Shown here piece after piece: positions 44,198-55,172 of a stretch of DNA of 64,000 bases. This DNA is from Polychytrium aggregatum. Lineage: Eukaryota > Chytridiomycota > Chytridiomycetes > Polychytriales. Every line of letters begins with the position of its first letter. Position 1 is the stretch's first letter. Under the pieces are notes generated by a model, which was given only the letters and a program-made list of their open reading frames with translations, was not told the origin of the DNA and did not search any database. Location of the stretch: positions 62,001-126,000 of the forward strand of contig NW_026516206.1 in the NCBI RefSeq assembly GCF_025602895.1, read 5' to 3'. The position numbers were made by a program, and so were the translations under genes.

Positions 44198-46983
44198 ATG
44201 TCCCTGGCACACACGGCGACAGTGTCGCCCAAAAGCGCTAACGAGAAACTCACAAAGTTCCTGAAGGACCAGTTTCCAGTCCAGATCGCCTCGATCGCCC
44301 AGGCGGCTCGCCTCATCTCCAACGGCCAGGTCAGTTGCCGGCCCACAGCATCACTGATACTCGGCAAAACGACATTCTGGAAGATGGCTACATGCCTCCT
44401 CCCTCCTGCTCGGGTGCGCTGAACCAAGACTTCCGTGTCGATTTGCGCCAGGTTTCGGTCAATGGCAAGATCGTCCAGAAGGCCGTCTACAAGCTCAAGG
44501 CCGCCGATATCGTGGCGATCAAGACAGCCAAGAAGGGCGAGGGCAGTCGCACTGGCGGCCCTGAGCGAGACTTTTTCGCCAAGTTGGGCATTCATGTAGG
44601 TGCTGGTGGTTGCGAGCGATGTCGGGGTGTCGCTTCGGGCGGCTGTTGGTGCAGTGCCGTGCAGATCCCTCTGTACATTCAGCAGCCATGCATTAAGCAG
44701 CCAGACGCTCCGCACCAGGTTCACTTCGAGAACAGAGATCTGGCGATTGTCTGGAAACCGAGCGGCATCAGCGTTGGCAAAAGCCAGCGCGGCTCCTCGG
44801 AGCAATCCATCGAAGCCTCGCTGCCGTCGCTGCTCAGTCCGGCCCCGCCAAGCAGCACCAGCAACGACGATAGCAGCCTAGAGCAAGACGAAGGCCGGTG
44901 CGAGCCTCGGTGCATATCTTTCCTGGACAGGGCCACCGCGGGACTCGTTATCTGTGCCAAAACACAAGAAGCCTATCGGATGATCGGCCAGCTCTACAAA
45001 GAGGGCCTGGTGACAGAGACATGGAAGGCCCTCTGCGTTGGACATGTGGGCGATACCCGCAAGCTGGCGCCGTTCGAGACGTTTGAGATTACCAACAAGA
45101 TCGACGGTAAGTGTGGCGCTGGTTATTGGGTGCTGCAACTAGTCCGGAACTGCCGCTGCTTGGCGGCTTGATTCTCTGAGGTGGCATCGCCGGCATTGAT
45201 GGTCGTGGCGGATCAATCCATGTACTCTGTCGAATGGGTGATGCGGCAGACCCCTCCAACGTCGCTTCAATCCGAATACCTTGAGAGTATCCGCCATCTC
45301 CTTACCTATCATCACAACCTCGCCCCATATCCATCCTCGTGGATCACAACTCACTCTCAGATACCGAAGCCATCACCCTCTGCACTTTCCTTGAAGCCAC
45401 CCGAGCTCGCAACTATCCCGGTGGATATATATCGACGATATTGGCCAGCCCGATCCAGGAGTCAACGCCGCTCTGTGGCCAGGTCCGCCAGCACCTGTCT
45501 CAGACACATGGCGGGCACCCCCATGTCCTGGTCGGAGCGCCTCCATCGGATACGCCCACGCCCGCAGCCGAACGAGGGGACTACCTGGCACTCATTGAAA
45601 TCGAGCTGGACCTTTTGCATCCCGATGGCCGGACCGAGCCCATCCACGTGCGCGCCGAGGAGCCCAAGAAGTTCAAGACACTCAAGAAGCGAGAAGAGGA
45701 GACGTGGCTGGCTCGTCGGAACCAAGATCTGGAGGAGCTGAGGACGTTTCGTCTCCAGCACGGCATGAATGGCGAGATTCCCAAGGACGACGAAACCAAG
45801 CTGGACGAAGGCGTGCCAATACCATACATTGTCGGTGAGAAGGCAAGTCACCCATCTGGACCTGCCAGTCGGATCGCCTAGACACGCGGCGGCGGATAGC
45901 AACCTACCTCTGTGGTCAGCTGTGATGAATCGTACTCTTGGCGACCATAGGTTGCGCCAGGGAGGGGTGACTACTGCCTCGCTCGCTTCTGGGATACCAT
46001 GCTCACATACTCTGCCCCCTCCCAATATATCGGATGCATCGACCACTCCACACTGTTCGGCAATGACAACCATGGCAAATTTATCAAACGGGAATCATCG
46101 CTCGTATCTGTTGAACCTCGTGAAACCCCGGATCTCCTCCAACACTCGAATGCTGAACACTCGGAATCCTTCGAATGGCCGACTTTGCTGGCCGCGACAA
46201 GGCGTGCAGGACTTTTTCGGCCTGTCCTTCATCGTCAGCCCCGCGGTGATGATTCCTCGCGTGGGCACCGAAACCTTGATCCAGTGCGGGATTGACGCCG
46301 CTATGCGTCTCCGAGGCGACCCGTCGCAGCCTCCCCACCATGCGATCCGAGCCATTGATCTCGGAACAGGATCGGGATGTGTCCTGCTTTCCATCCTGAA
46401 ACACTTGCCCAACTCGACTGGCCTGGGCCTGGACCTTTCGGAGCAAGCTCTCGCGGTTGCAGCACAAAACGGCCAGAAGATCCTCGGTGCGGCAGGGGCA
46501 TCACGAGCCGTCTTTGCCAAAGGGGCCTTTCAAGATGTCGCCGCTGTTGCCGAGGCGAGCTATCTGCAGGGACCCAACGACGACAGCCGGCTGATCGATG
46601 TGGTTGTGTCAAATCCGCCGTATTTGGCCAGGAGCCTGGTGCAGTCAAATCGACTGTATGCCCAGCAACGCCACGAGCCCGAGCTGGCTCTGGCTGGCGG
46701 AGACGATGGATTCCAAGCCTTCCGCGAGATCAAGCATGGACTGGCCCAGCTGGGCTGCCGGGGATGGCTCCGGGCCGGAGCGGAATGTATCATCGAAATC
46801 ATTGGCAGCGACATGGGCGAGAAGGTAAAGGAGATCTTCCTCGACATCGACAGCCAGCAGACCGGCTCTGACGACGAGACGGCGGCGCAAGGCAAATGGA
46901 AATATCTCCAGATCCACAGCGACCCCAAGGGCATCCCGCGGTGTGTTTCGTTCGCCTGGCGAGCCAAGAAGCACGGCGTGTAG
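44198..46983 (+). CDS. Fusion: S4/RluA pseudouridine synthase plus PrmC/HemK methyltransferase
   Basis: 639-aa two-enzyme protein; exons 44198-44329, 44452-44595, 44719-45106, 45361-45834, 46202-46983. The S4-like RNA-binding part spans about 18-75 (AARLISNGQVSVNGKIVQK, split by intron 1). The RluA-type pseudouridine synthase follows: FENRDLAIVWKPSGISV, then CISFLDRATAGLVICAKT with catalytic Asp about 162, then GGYISTILASPIQE. The PrmC/HemK part starts at about 373: PIPYIVGVQDFFGLSFIVSP, MIPRVGTETLI, DLGTGSGC (SAM loop) and NPPY at 517-520, which binds the target glutamine. Exon 4 codes the end of the first enzyme and the start of the second, so the fusion is direct and not a splicing guess. 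PrmC's usual N-terminal helical domain is replaced. The intron 3 acceptor (CTCTCAG) was chosen by frame and homology. RNA and protein targets are unknown. Confidence 0.85.
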
Positions 46984-47326
46984 ATGGAGCCGAACACGCG
47001 GCGATAATAGCATTGGATAGCCCGGCGCGCCTGGGACTTGCTCGATGATCATGTCTCGCTGATCATGTCTCAATGATCATGTCTCGTTCATGATGCATCC
47101 CACTCTCAACACGTGCGCTCGTTGCTGAGACGCATCCTTTGGCACGTTGTCACACAGCATTCCCACAGCCTGGTGCGTGCTGTGCCGTCCGCGTGCGCGT
47201 TGGCGGCGTGATCTCAGGTTGAGTCACCGGAGAGCTCCGTATTTCAACTCGCCCTGGTCTCGCCCACCACCTGCATCTTCTTCCTCCTTCGCAAAGACAA
47301 AACCAGTCGATAACCGTCCCGCCGCA
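46984..47326. other. Upstream region of multicopper oxidase
   Basis: 343 bp; contains TGATCATGTCTC tandem units at 47046-47085. No gene. Confidence 0.5.
47046..47085. repeat. TGATCATGTCTC tandem repeat
   Basis: Three 14-bp units, each with the palindrome TGATCA, about 250 bp upstream of the oxidase ATG. Confidence 0.7.
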
Positions 47327-49069
47327 ATGCTGCCGGGCAGCCTGTCCCTATCCCGGCCCTGTCGAGGCGTCTTGGTGCTGCTCGCCTGTGTCTTGCTCCT
47401 GGCTTGCACCGTCCTCGTGGCCCGTCCCAAGAGCCAGCCACATGAATCCTCCTTCGTCAGTACCTACATTACCAGTTTCGTCAATCCATCGCCGCCGCCG
47501 GTCTCTACCGATGCACCCGTATCTGCGCCGACGCCAGTGTCCACTCCCGTCGCTGAGCCGCGCATGTCCTATTTTGAGCTCAACGTCACCTTTGGAACCG
47601 GCAGTCCAGACTGCGTCGACAAGTCCATGTTCTTCGTCAATGGCGTCTTCCCCGGCCCGGCCATCCGAGCCCAGGTCGGCGAGTGGATCACCGTCGTCGT
47701 TCGGAACCTGATTCCCTCCGAGAACATCGTCGTGCACTTCCACGGCATCCTGCAGCAGGGCACTCCCTTCTACGACGGCGGCGGCACATTCACCCAAAAC
47801 CTGATTGCGCCCGGCGAGGCGTATCGCTACCGACTGTTCATGGACCGCCCGGGAACCTTCTACTATCATGCCCATCATGGGTTCCAAGACACGAGCCTGT
47901 ATGGTCCCATGATCATCGAGGACCCCACCGACCCGGCCGAGATTGGATACGACGACGAGCGCATCCTCATGATCGGCGACTGGTGGCAAAAGCCTCATTC
48001 CCAGCTCGAAAACGAAACGCTGTCATCCGTGGGCTTTGACTGGAAGGGCGACTCCATTCTGACCAATGGGAAGGGCCTCTTCCAAGGAGCCTGTAGCTCG
48101 CCTGGGCACTCACTCGAAGTTGTCACCGTCGACCGCAATCGTCGCTATCGCTTCCGGATCATCAACACTGGCACTCTGCATCAGCTCGCCTTCCGCATCG
48201 CCCAGCACCGCATGCATATTGTCGAGGTCGAGGGCCAACTCGTCGAGCCGCTGGAAGTCGACTACCTCGAGTTGTCGCCGGGCCAGCGCTACTCGGTCCT
48301 TGTGACAACCGACCAGTCCCCAGGGGACTATTGGATGAACTCTGTTCCACGATATCTCCCGATGGACAATGTCACAGGCCCGTCGATCCTGCGGTATGTC
48401 GGCGGCGTGGAGACCTTGGAGGCCTTTGATCTTCCAGTCGCCAGCTCACTGCCGTCCTTCCCGCTCGAGAAGAACAACTGGGTCACGGCGCAGTTGACAA
48501 GCAAGTTCTCTGCTCGTCGGCCCATGCCATCTCAGCCAGATCTCACCCTGGTTTTTGAAATCGGCTCGTCAATCAACAACGTTTCATTTGCCCCACCTGC
48601 ACCGGGCGAGCTGCCCCTGCTGGAATATGCCTACCAGAGACGTCTCCCAGCGAACCAAGCGTCACGATGGATCGATCTGGGCAACAACACCGTTGTCGAT
48701 ATTGTTCTTCAAGCCATCGTCAATGACGTGGGCATCTGCGACTCGCACCCCTGGCATATGCACGGTCATGGCTTCTGGGAGCTTGGCAGCGGCAGCGGCA
48801 AGTTTGAAGACGGCCTGGCCGAGACACCTGCAGCTCCAGTATTCCGGGACACCTCCGTCCTATACGCATATGTCGATCCCGAAGAGCAGGGCCGCCTGGT
48901 CGAGGGAACGCCATGCGGATGGCGCCACATTCGGATGCTGACCAACAACCCCGGACTTTGGGCACTCCACTGCCATATGACCGTCCATGTCATGAAGGGA
49001 CTTGCTGTTGCCTTTGGAGTCGATCTGGAGCACTTGCCGCCGAAGCCAGCAAGCATGCTGGCGGACTGA
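47327..49069 (+). CDS. Multicopper oxidase, signal-anchored
   Basis: Laccase/ferroxidase/ascorbate-oxidase-type enzyme, intronless, 580 aa. An N-terminal hydrophobic segment (GVLVLLACVLLLACTVLV, about 15-32) preceded by Arg residues suggests a type II signal anchor or uncleaved signal. Three cupredoxin domains: copper site L1 VVHFHGILQ, L2 TFYYHAHHGFQ (H-x-H), L3 HPWHMHGHGFW and L4 ALHCHMTVHVMKGL. All ten copper-ligand positions look present; the type 1 axial position is Leu as in many laccases. Several N-x-T sequons fit secretion. Substrate class cannot be told: the Fet3-type iron-binding residues are not evident and no FTR1 permease is nearby. Confidence 0.88.
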   Translation: MLPGSLSLSRPCRGVLVLLACVLLLACTVLVARPKSQPHESSFVSTYITSFVNPSPPPVSTDAPVSAPTPVSTPVAEPRMSYFELNVTFGTGSPDCVDKSMFFVNGVFPGPAIRAQVGEWITVVVRNLIPSENIVVHFHGILQQGTPFYDGGGTFTQNLIAPGEAYRYRLFMDRPGTFYYHAHHGFQDTSLYGPMIIEDPTDPAEIGYDDERILMIGDWWQKPHSQLENETLSSVGFDWKGDSILTNGKGLFQGACSSPGHSLEVVTVDRNRRYRFRIINTGTLHQLAFRIAQHRMHIVEVEGQLVEPLEVDYLELSPGQRYSVLVTTDQSPGDYWMNSVPRYLPMDNVTGPSILRYVGGVETLEAFDLPVASSLPSFPLEKNNWVTAQLTSKFSARRPMPSQPDLTLVFEIGSSINNVSFAPPAPGELPLLEYAYQRRLPANQASRWIDLGNNTVVDIVLQAIVNDVGICDSHPWHMHGHGFWELGSGSGKFEDGLAETPAAPVFRDTSVLYAYVDPEEQGRLVEGTPCGWRHIRMLTNNPGLWALHCHMTVHVMKGLAVAFGVDLEHLPPKPASMLAD

Positions 49070-49545
49070 TTCGCAGCGTGGGGAGCGGCTTATCAGCCGG
49101 AACATTCGGCTGCTGCAACCATACCACACATGAACAGAGCGCTGTCACTGACAGACAAGGCCGCATATCGGTATCTCGAATTCTGCGGACCTATCTGCTG
49201 CATCATCCCACGAGCTGAAGCAGTCAACTACCTGTGCGATCGTATTCTCTCTGCGGTCGCCCTCGGCCACAAGACTGATGCTGCTGCTCAAATGCAAACG
49301 CCGCAACCATCCGCTTTCATCCCGTCAAAAGCAGCGGGCCAAGGTCACAGCCCGAGAAACCCCTCTATCGCATCGGCATCCTCAGAGCTCACTGAAACAT
49401 GTCCAAAACCCGCGCCTCGGGACGGCCAAATAGATACTTTGATGACCTTTGTATTTTCCTTGGCAGCGTCTGCCTTTCACCTCAACTGATTATGCCCGCA
49501 ATACAATAATGCCGGTGCAAGAGACCCAGACCAAACTGCTGCAGA
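49070..49545. other. Convergent intergenic region
   Basis: 476 bp between multicopper oxidase (+) and LMBR1-type gene (-) 3' ends. Nothing recognised. Confidence 0.5.
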
Positions 49546-51398
49546 CTACCTGCCAACTGTTCGCTCGATGATGTTGCGGGCTCCTGAAATCACCACGATG
49601 GTGCCCGCAAAGCTGACGATGCCACTGTAGATCCACACGAGCCGGTCGCTGATCTGATAGAGCGCAAAGGGGCCGAGGTATTCGACCGAGGCGACACCAA
49701 GGATATGCAACAACGGAGGAGAGCACGACGAAACCAGTAACATCGTGATGATGGCCGACGACGATGGAATGCTCGATGAGGACTTGCTCTCGATACCCAG
49801 GGAGAGCCGAATCATGGGGACCAGCTTCGAGATTCCCACGATGGCGGCACCGAGGACAAAGACCATCGAGACTATCCGGGCGGTCAGAGTGGCCGCTGGC
49901 AGGAGGCGGACGATATCGGGGTGATGGGTCAAGGTGTAGATTAGCTCTTGCTCCTCGTCAGGCAAACTGGAGAGGACAAAGTCCGACAGGGATTCGTATG
50001 CGCCCAACAACATGGTGGAGCTTGCCGGCACTTCGGCTGCCGCGTGCCATAGATCCATGAGAGCTCGGTACAGATCCGGATCGGCACCGACCTTGGAGAG
50101 AAACTGAAGCTGAATCCACGCCATGGTCACCAGAAAGGCGAACCAGACAATCAGCAACAGCACCGTGGCCACGGCTAGTCGCCAGTACGGCGAAAGATGC
50201 CCGAGCTCCTGGCCGATCTGCTGCCGCTCAGATTCCAGCCGCTCGATATGTCGCCACGATTGAACAATCTCACGCCGAAGCAGCCGGGTGGGTCGAGAGT
50301 ACATGGTGAACTTGGGCTGAGCGGCCATTGCAGAAGCTATGGTGGTGGTGGTGGTGGTGGTGCTTTTGTGCCGTTGCGAACTACCCCCAGCAAGCGCAGA
50401 TAAAGCCTGGGACGGCGTTCGCTGGGGGTTGTCGAGGGTCTCAAGCTTGCTCGAGAGGTCGTGCAGTCGGTTCTCAAGCGATGCCTTGGCAAAGTCCAGC
50501 TCAAGCAGCCGCTCGGCCATACGGCTGTTATGATCCAGAGGCAGCAGCAGATCCAACGGCTTTGTGAGAATGGCCAGCATGCCGATGGGGAGGGCAGCCA
50601 GGGCGAGCAAGAGACCCAGAGTCGAAACCACCGAGTTCAACAGTAGGCTTAGAGGTACGTCGGTGCTCTTGAAGTATGACGACTGGACAAACGTGAAGGT
50701 GCTTTGGCCGAGATAGATGAATCCGTAGAGGAATATCCAGAAGATGAAAAGGAGGAGGGATGTTTCTCGGAAGCGATGCGACCAGGGTCCGAATGATTCG
50801 TTGAAGAAGTAGGCGAAGGGACAGAAGAAGTAGATGGAGAGTTGGATACTCCACAAGCTGTAGCTCCACAGACTAATGGTGATGGTGATGGTGATGGTGA
50901 TGGTGATGGTGATGGTGATGGTGATGGTGATGGTGATGGTGATGGTGATGGTGATGGTTCAATGCAGCCATCCAAAGAGGCTTGGGTTAGAGTCAGCTGT
51001 GGGAACTGGGCTCATCCATTGACAGAAAGAGAGTCGTCCATCTCTCACCTGGAAACAAGATCCCAATCGAGCCATGCCAGATCCAAGGGATACATGCCCG
51101 GCTGCTCGCTCTGCGCAAGGGTGAATCGATAGAGCTCTGTGGCAGGCAGCAGGACGAAGCAACTTGATGACGACGCAAAGGCAACCGAGGAGACCAGCAG
51201 CGTGACGGAGGAATCGACCGACACAGCCAGGATCTGTGAGTTGAAGAGCTGCGAGAGCTCGATCTGCGACAGTAGATTCAGCTTGAGCGAAGAGTAGTTG
51301 ACCAGGATGATCACCGAGAGGGCATAGAGCACCGAGCCCAACAGGAAGGCCACGATGTTGGTTCTGACGGAGACGTAGAATGGGTCCTCGTCGGCCAT
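49546..51398 (-). CDS. LMBR1-domain multi-pass membrane protein
   Basis: Polytopic membrane protein of the LMBR1/LMBD family (receptor- or lysosomal transporter-like proteins; fungal role unknown). 558 aa, exons 51398-51050 region (ending 51049) and 50872-49546; the junction completes SSLWSYSLWSIQLS in frame. About nine helices, including TNIVAFLLGSVLYALSVII near the start, the conserved LSIYFFCPFAYFFNESFG, LLLFIFWIFLYGFIYLG, LLLALAALPIGMLAIL and ATVLLLIVWFAFLVTMAW. Between helices 5 and 6 is a cytosolic coiled-coil-like stretch (LLELDFAKASLENRLHDLSSKLETL and REIVQSWRHIERLESERQQI), typical of the family. A Thr run (STTTTTTTIAS) is coded by a small repeat. The only intron is largely a hexanucleotide repeat that reaches the acceptor. 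Confidence 0.84.
50876..50957. repeat. GGTGAT hexanucleotide repeat, about 13.7 copies, in LMBR1 intron
   Basis: Perfect ATCACC units on the gene strand fill half of the 176-bp intron and end within a few bases of the acceptor ATTAG. Confidence 0.95.
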
Positions 51399-51722
51399 GG
51401 CGATCCGGATGGCGGCAGGAAGCAGAAGATGCGGAGCCGTTGACGAGGGACTCTTGCAGATCGTTTGCCTCGGAGCAGGCCGTGCCGGGGGGGGGAGGCC
51501 GCTGGAGCAGCGTGGGGTTGGCGGCTGATGGCCGCCGGACATGATGTCCGCCCCCGACGCGCCGATGCGAGCCCAAGAACCGACGACCGGCCGACATGGG
51601 CAACCAATATCGCAGCCGATATCGCAGCCCATTCTCACGGCGCATCCCGGGCAGCTCCATCGGCAACCAGCAGCAACCCACGGCGCCGCGGTGCGGTCGC
51701 AGACGACAGGGCCTCGCTGCTG

Positions 51723-51772
51723 ATATGCACTGGATATGCGCTGGATGTGCGCTGGATATGCGCTGGATGTAT
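51723..51772. repeat. Degenerate CGCTGGATATG tandem repeat
   Basis: Four to five 11-12 bp units differing at one or two positions. Confidence 0.7.
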
Positions 51773-52065
51773 GAACACCGCCGATGTGGCGGTGCACGTC
51801 CTGCCGGCGTTGCGATCGGGCTTTTCTTGGCCCTTTGGTCCTGTCTGCTCGCCTTCGACCCGATCCCACCCTTTCCCTCGCCATCGACCGTCCTCCGCTC
51901 GCTGTTCGTCGGGCCCGTCGATTCAGCACCGTCGTCGGTATCCCTGGTCTCCGTTTGCCCAGCTTCTTCCGCCTGGTGTCGTCTCCGCTGCTCGATCCCA
52001 CCCAACGCAGCGACCATCGTCCCCGCTGCCCCAGCGACGTCAGCCCAAGCGTTCTCTTCTGCAGC

Positions 52066-52124
52066 CAGCCAACCAGCCAACCAGCCAACCAGCCAGCCAA
52101 CCAACCAGCCAACCAGCCAACCAA
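52066..52124. repeat. CCAACCAG tandem repeat in 5' leader
   Basis: About seven imperfect 8-bp units ending about 5 bp before the ATG at 52129, so probably in the mRNA leader. Confidence 0.8.
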
Positions 52125-52128
52125 CACC

Positions 52129-53324
52129 ATGGCAGACTCGCAGAGCACCATCCATATCGAAACCGACTCGTCCCGGGACCCTGGCCGCTCAAAGGGCTCC
52201 TCTCGCTTCTCGTTCTTTTGCTCCAAGGAGTGGATTGTCATATGGATCCTCGCCTCGATATCGCTGCTGACCTTTACCCTGCTGGTCGTATTCAAGGACA
52301 AGGTTCTTCCGCCTCTGATGCAGTTTTGCAACTCTTTAAGGGATATGGGCGTCGGGTAAGCAGCGTTCATGCACTTGCCTTGGATTTCCCGGCAAAGCCC
52401 CAGTCGGCTTCGTTGTCGTCGGCAGCGACCAAAGTGCTTTCGCTCCTCGGCAATCTGCTGGGTCTGGGCAGCGGCCTAATCCTTTCCTTCTCTCATCATC
52501 CGCAGCGGTGCTTGCATCTTGATGCTGCTCATGTTCCTGGCCTGCTTCCCCCCTATGGTTGGATATACCACACTTTTGTACATGTCGGGCTTCACATACG
52601 GATTTGCCCTGGGCATTGTCCCAGCACTCATCGGCCCGCTGCTCGGGCAGCTGGCATGCTTTGCCGTTGCCCGGAAATGGCTGGGCAAGTACTATGGCGA
52701 GCAGGTGCTGGTGCACTTTCCAAATCTGCAAGCCATCGAGGATGCTCTCGAGTCCGGCGGTCTCTATGTAAGTCGCTGGGTTCATTCTCGGCATCACCCA
52801 GTTCGTCCAACAGGATCCGCCACCGCTCGATCCATCTGGGCAGCCCTGGAGCCATGCTTGCATGATACTGCAAACTCGATCCTTGTCGACTCGTTGGGTG
52901 TGCCGGGGTCGACCCGCTGAATGTGTTTTGTCGAACGATGCTAATTCACATCCCCGTCCTGACCAACACCTCATCGCAGCTTGCCGTCATGATCCGCCTG
53001 GCCCCGTATCCGAACGGGATAGTCTCGGTGATCTGCGCCGCCACCACAATGCCATTCAACCGGTATGCGGTCGCATCCTCCATCGCCATCTTCAAAAACA
53101 TCCTGTATGTCTACATCGGCTCGTCCATTCGCAACCTAGCCGAGGCAACCTCGCCAACACCTGCCCACATCGCTGCGGTTGCTGTCGGGTTTGTGATTGG
53201 TATTGGTGTCTTTGTCTATATGACCTGGAAGTTCCGAACGATTGTCGCCCAGCGGCGGGCACTCAACGCAAACAACGACTCGAGCGAGCTGCTGGTTTCG
53301 CACGGCGATGGAAGCTATGCTTAG
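52129..53324 (+). CDS. TVP38/TMEM64-like VTT-domain membrane protein
   Basis: VTT/SNARE-associated family (yeast Tvp38; also DedA, VMP1, TMEM41), lipid-scramblase-type Golgi or endosomal membrane proteins. 277 aa, exons 52129-52355, 52506-52767, 52980-53324. A polar N-terminus precedes helix 1 (IVIWILASISLLTFTLLVVF). The VTT core is clear: LACFPPMVGYTTLLYMSGFTYGF, the re-entrant-loop segment, then MIRLAPYPNGIVSVICAATTM with the conserved R-x-x-P-x-P/N-G signature, and FKNILYVYIGSSI. A last helix (IAAVAVGFVIGIGVFVYMTW) is followed by a basic tail. Intron 2 falls in the linker before the signature. ATG 52129 lies in a good context (ACACCATGG). Confidence 0.88.
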
Positions 53325-53627
53325 GCGGCGACAGAGCCCTCGTATAGACTCCAAGACGAGGATGGTCGTTTGTGAGACCGATGGGACGACAATTGCGTTT
53401 GTCCAGGCAAATACACATGTGCCATCCACCGATCTTCATGTCGGTGCAGCCGAGAATGCGGTCGCGGTGCGCAAGTCGACTATCGCTCATGGAAATTGAC
53501 CTGGTGTATTGGCGACCATGCTATCGAAGCAAGCGAGATGCTCCTCCGATCCATCTCGGGGAGCCTGTGTGCGTGGCTGGGTCGCTACTGGATAGTCTTG
53601 GAGGCGAACTGATCGGCCTTGGTTTTA
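53325..53627. other. 3' flank of TVP38-like gene
   Basis: 303 bp before the second Fanzor-element copy. Nothing recognised. Confidence 0.4.
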
Positions 53628-53836
53628 TGGTCAATCCAATAAAAAATGGGACACCCGTGTTTTTGACCATTCATCGAATATTTTGTTACCCAATGTTATC
53701 GCGCGCTGGCCATGACCATTCGCCAGACAGTGTGGAATCGCGACGTCAATGCGGCGCGCAACATGATCACAGTGTGCAGGTCGATTGTGGAGACCGGAGA
53801 GCGACGTGAGGTCTTCACTCGGAGGCTGCCAAAGTG
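53628..53836 (+). mobile_element. Truncated second copy of the Fanzor-bearing element
   Basis: Bases 53630-53721 match 40128-40220 with about eight substitutions and one A-run indel. After that block this copy jumps directly to the last RuvC motif: TVWNRDVNAARNMITVCRSIVETGERREVF, collinear with the other copy's LWDRDINAARNMISVCQSI, then stops at 53836. The zinc ribbon is absent, so it is a different internal deletion of the same parent. The left end starts TGGTCAATCC after a TA. No right inverted repeat is found downstream, so the right border is lost or diverged. It lies between the 3' ends of the TVP38-like and PITH-domain genes. Confidence 0.72.
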
Positions 53837-53892
53837 ATTTGATTGTATTACTTATGGCTTTGCTTGACGCAAGCACATCACATACTACATGT

Positions 53893-55172
53893 TCATGGAA
53901 GCAGCTGTGTTGTCACGTTTGTTTCTGAATAAAGTGTATGGTCCGCCGGGTTCGCTGCCAACTCGTAGATGGTGATGATGGGGTCTTTGTTGACCTGTGC
54001 GATAACAGTGTTGATGAATGTGTTATCGATCGAGCCGCACTGCATTGCTGGTGCTGAGTCGCTCTCGAGGCTCACCTCGGTCCATTCGCCCTTGAAGCCA
54101 ATGTATGTGATGGTGGTGGTGTCGGCCCCAAAGTTGCTTGGGAAATACAAGGCCAGGCTGCGAACATTCGAGAACTTTGCCATCCTGCGGGCCGAGACGA
54201 TCAAGTGTGCGCATCAGCTTTGCAGCATCAGTCATGCAGCATCGACCGCGCCGCATCAGTCATGTCGCATCAGCTGCATTGCATCCCAGCCCGGCTTCCT
54301 CAACCGACCTTGTTGGATATTCGGGCAGATCTTGACCAGGATCCTCGACCAGCTCCCATTCCTGGTCAGGCTTGGTGCTGTCCGCCGAATCAAAGTCAAT
54401 GTCCTCTCGGTTGATGAACCTACGGATCGCACTCCAAGGATTAGCCGCATGTCCGGCCTCGCTGCTTCGACGTCGAGCTCGGGCGCTTACGCTTTCATGA
54501 CAGATGGTCCAGGGCTGCCCAGGACAGCGATGGACTTGAGCTTGACGCTCCCGGTGAACCTGCATCAGTTGGAGAGTCAGAGGCCAGAGCGTGCATCGTG
54601 TCTCTCTCGGGGATGAAATGCAAGCGAGGGATGCGTACGGGATAATAAATATAAGCTGTTCGTCGGCATCGCTGGTAACGGCCTGGGAATCAAGCAGAGT
54701 GCTGTTGTCAGTATCAGGGGCTCGACGAGCAAGCAAACGGGAAGGGCGTTCGTTGCTGGCGCTGTCCTCGGCATCGTTTCTGCAACTCATCACCGATATT
54801 GGCTGCGTGGTAGATGCCCATGTATGTCGGAGGAGGGCTCATGCGCGCTTGGGTATGCTCGTAAATGCGGGGCAGATACTCGCAGATGCCTCGGCCCTTC
54901 AGGATTGTCTCAGAGATCCTGCACCAGCATCACTGCAGCAGGGAGCGCACCTTGGATGTGTCGAAGCGGTCGATCCAGTGCTTAAAGACGGCTTTTCCGG
55001 CGCCATCGACGGACTCGTTCAGACATCGGACATGCTCAATGTCGATCTTGTTGAAGAGCGATGACTCAAGTCCCCTGTCGGGGCCGTCATGATCGTGCTC
55101 ATGGTCGTGGTGATGGTGGTGATCGTCATCGTGGTGGTGGTGTCCGGCGTCCTCTTCGCGGCAGTGGGACAT
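53893..55172 (-). CDS. PITH-domain protein (PITHD1-like)
   Basis: Cytosolic/nuclear protein with a PITH (proteasome-interacting, thioredoxin-like C-terminal) domain, 245 aa. Five exons: 55172-54951, 54682-54639, 54559-54491, 54419-54309, 54184-53893. The N-terminus is a His/Asp-rich run (HHHHDDDHHHHHDHEHDHD), common in PITHD1 and possibly metal-binding. PITH landmarks in order: IDIEHVRCLNESVDGAGKAV, FKHWIDRFDTSK, SDADEQLIFIIPFTGSVKLK, AFINREDIDFDSADSTKP, EWELVE, MAKFSNVRSLALYFPSNFG, TTITYIGFKGEW and ITIYELAANPADH. Every splice restores a conserved block. No thioredoxin domain is attached, which separates it from TXNL1. Cysteines are few. Confidence 0.92.

Larger units (their letters stand above)
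51399..52128. other. Divergent promoter region, LMBR1-type / TVP38-like
   Basis: 730 bp. Contains CGCTGGATATG-type repeats at 51723-51772 and a CCAACCAG repeat at 52066-52124 just before the TVP38-like ATG. No gene. Confidence 0.5.

Noticed and set aside
45107-45300. Alternative exon 4 starts in the RluA-PrmC gene (after CTGAG near 45180 or CTTGAG near 45280)
   Set aside because: The first shifts into a stop; the second keeps frame but uses a poor acceptor. The CTCTCAG acceptor at 45360 gives better continuity with the RluA fold.
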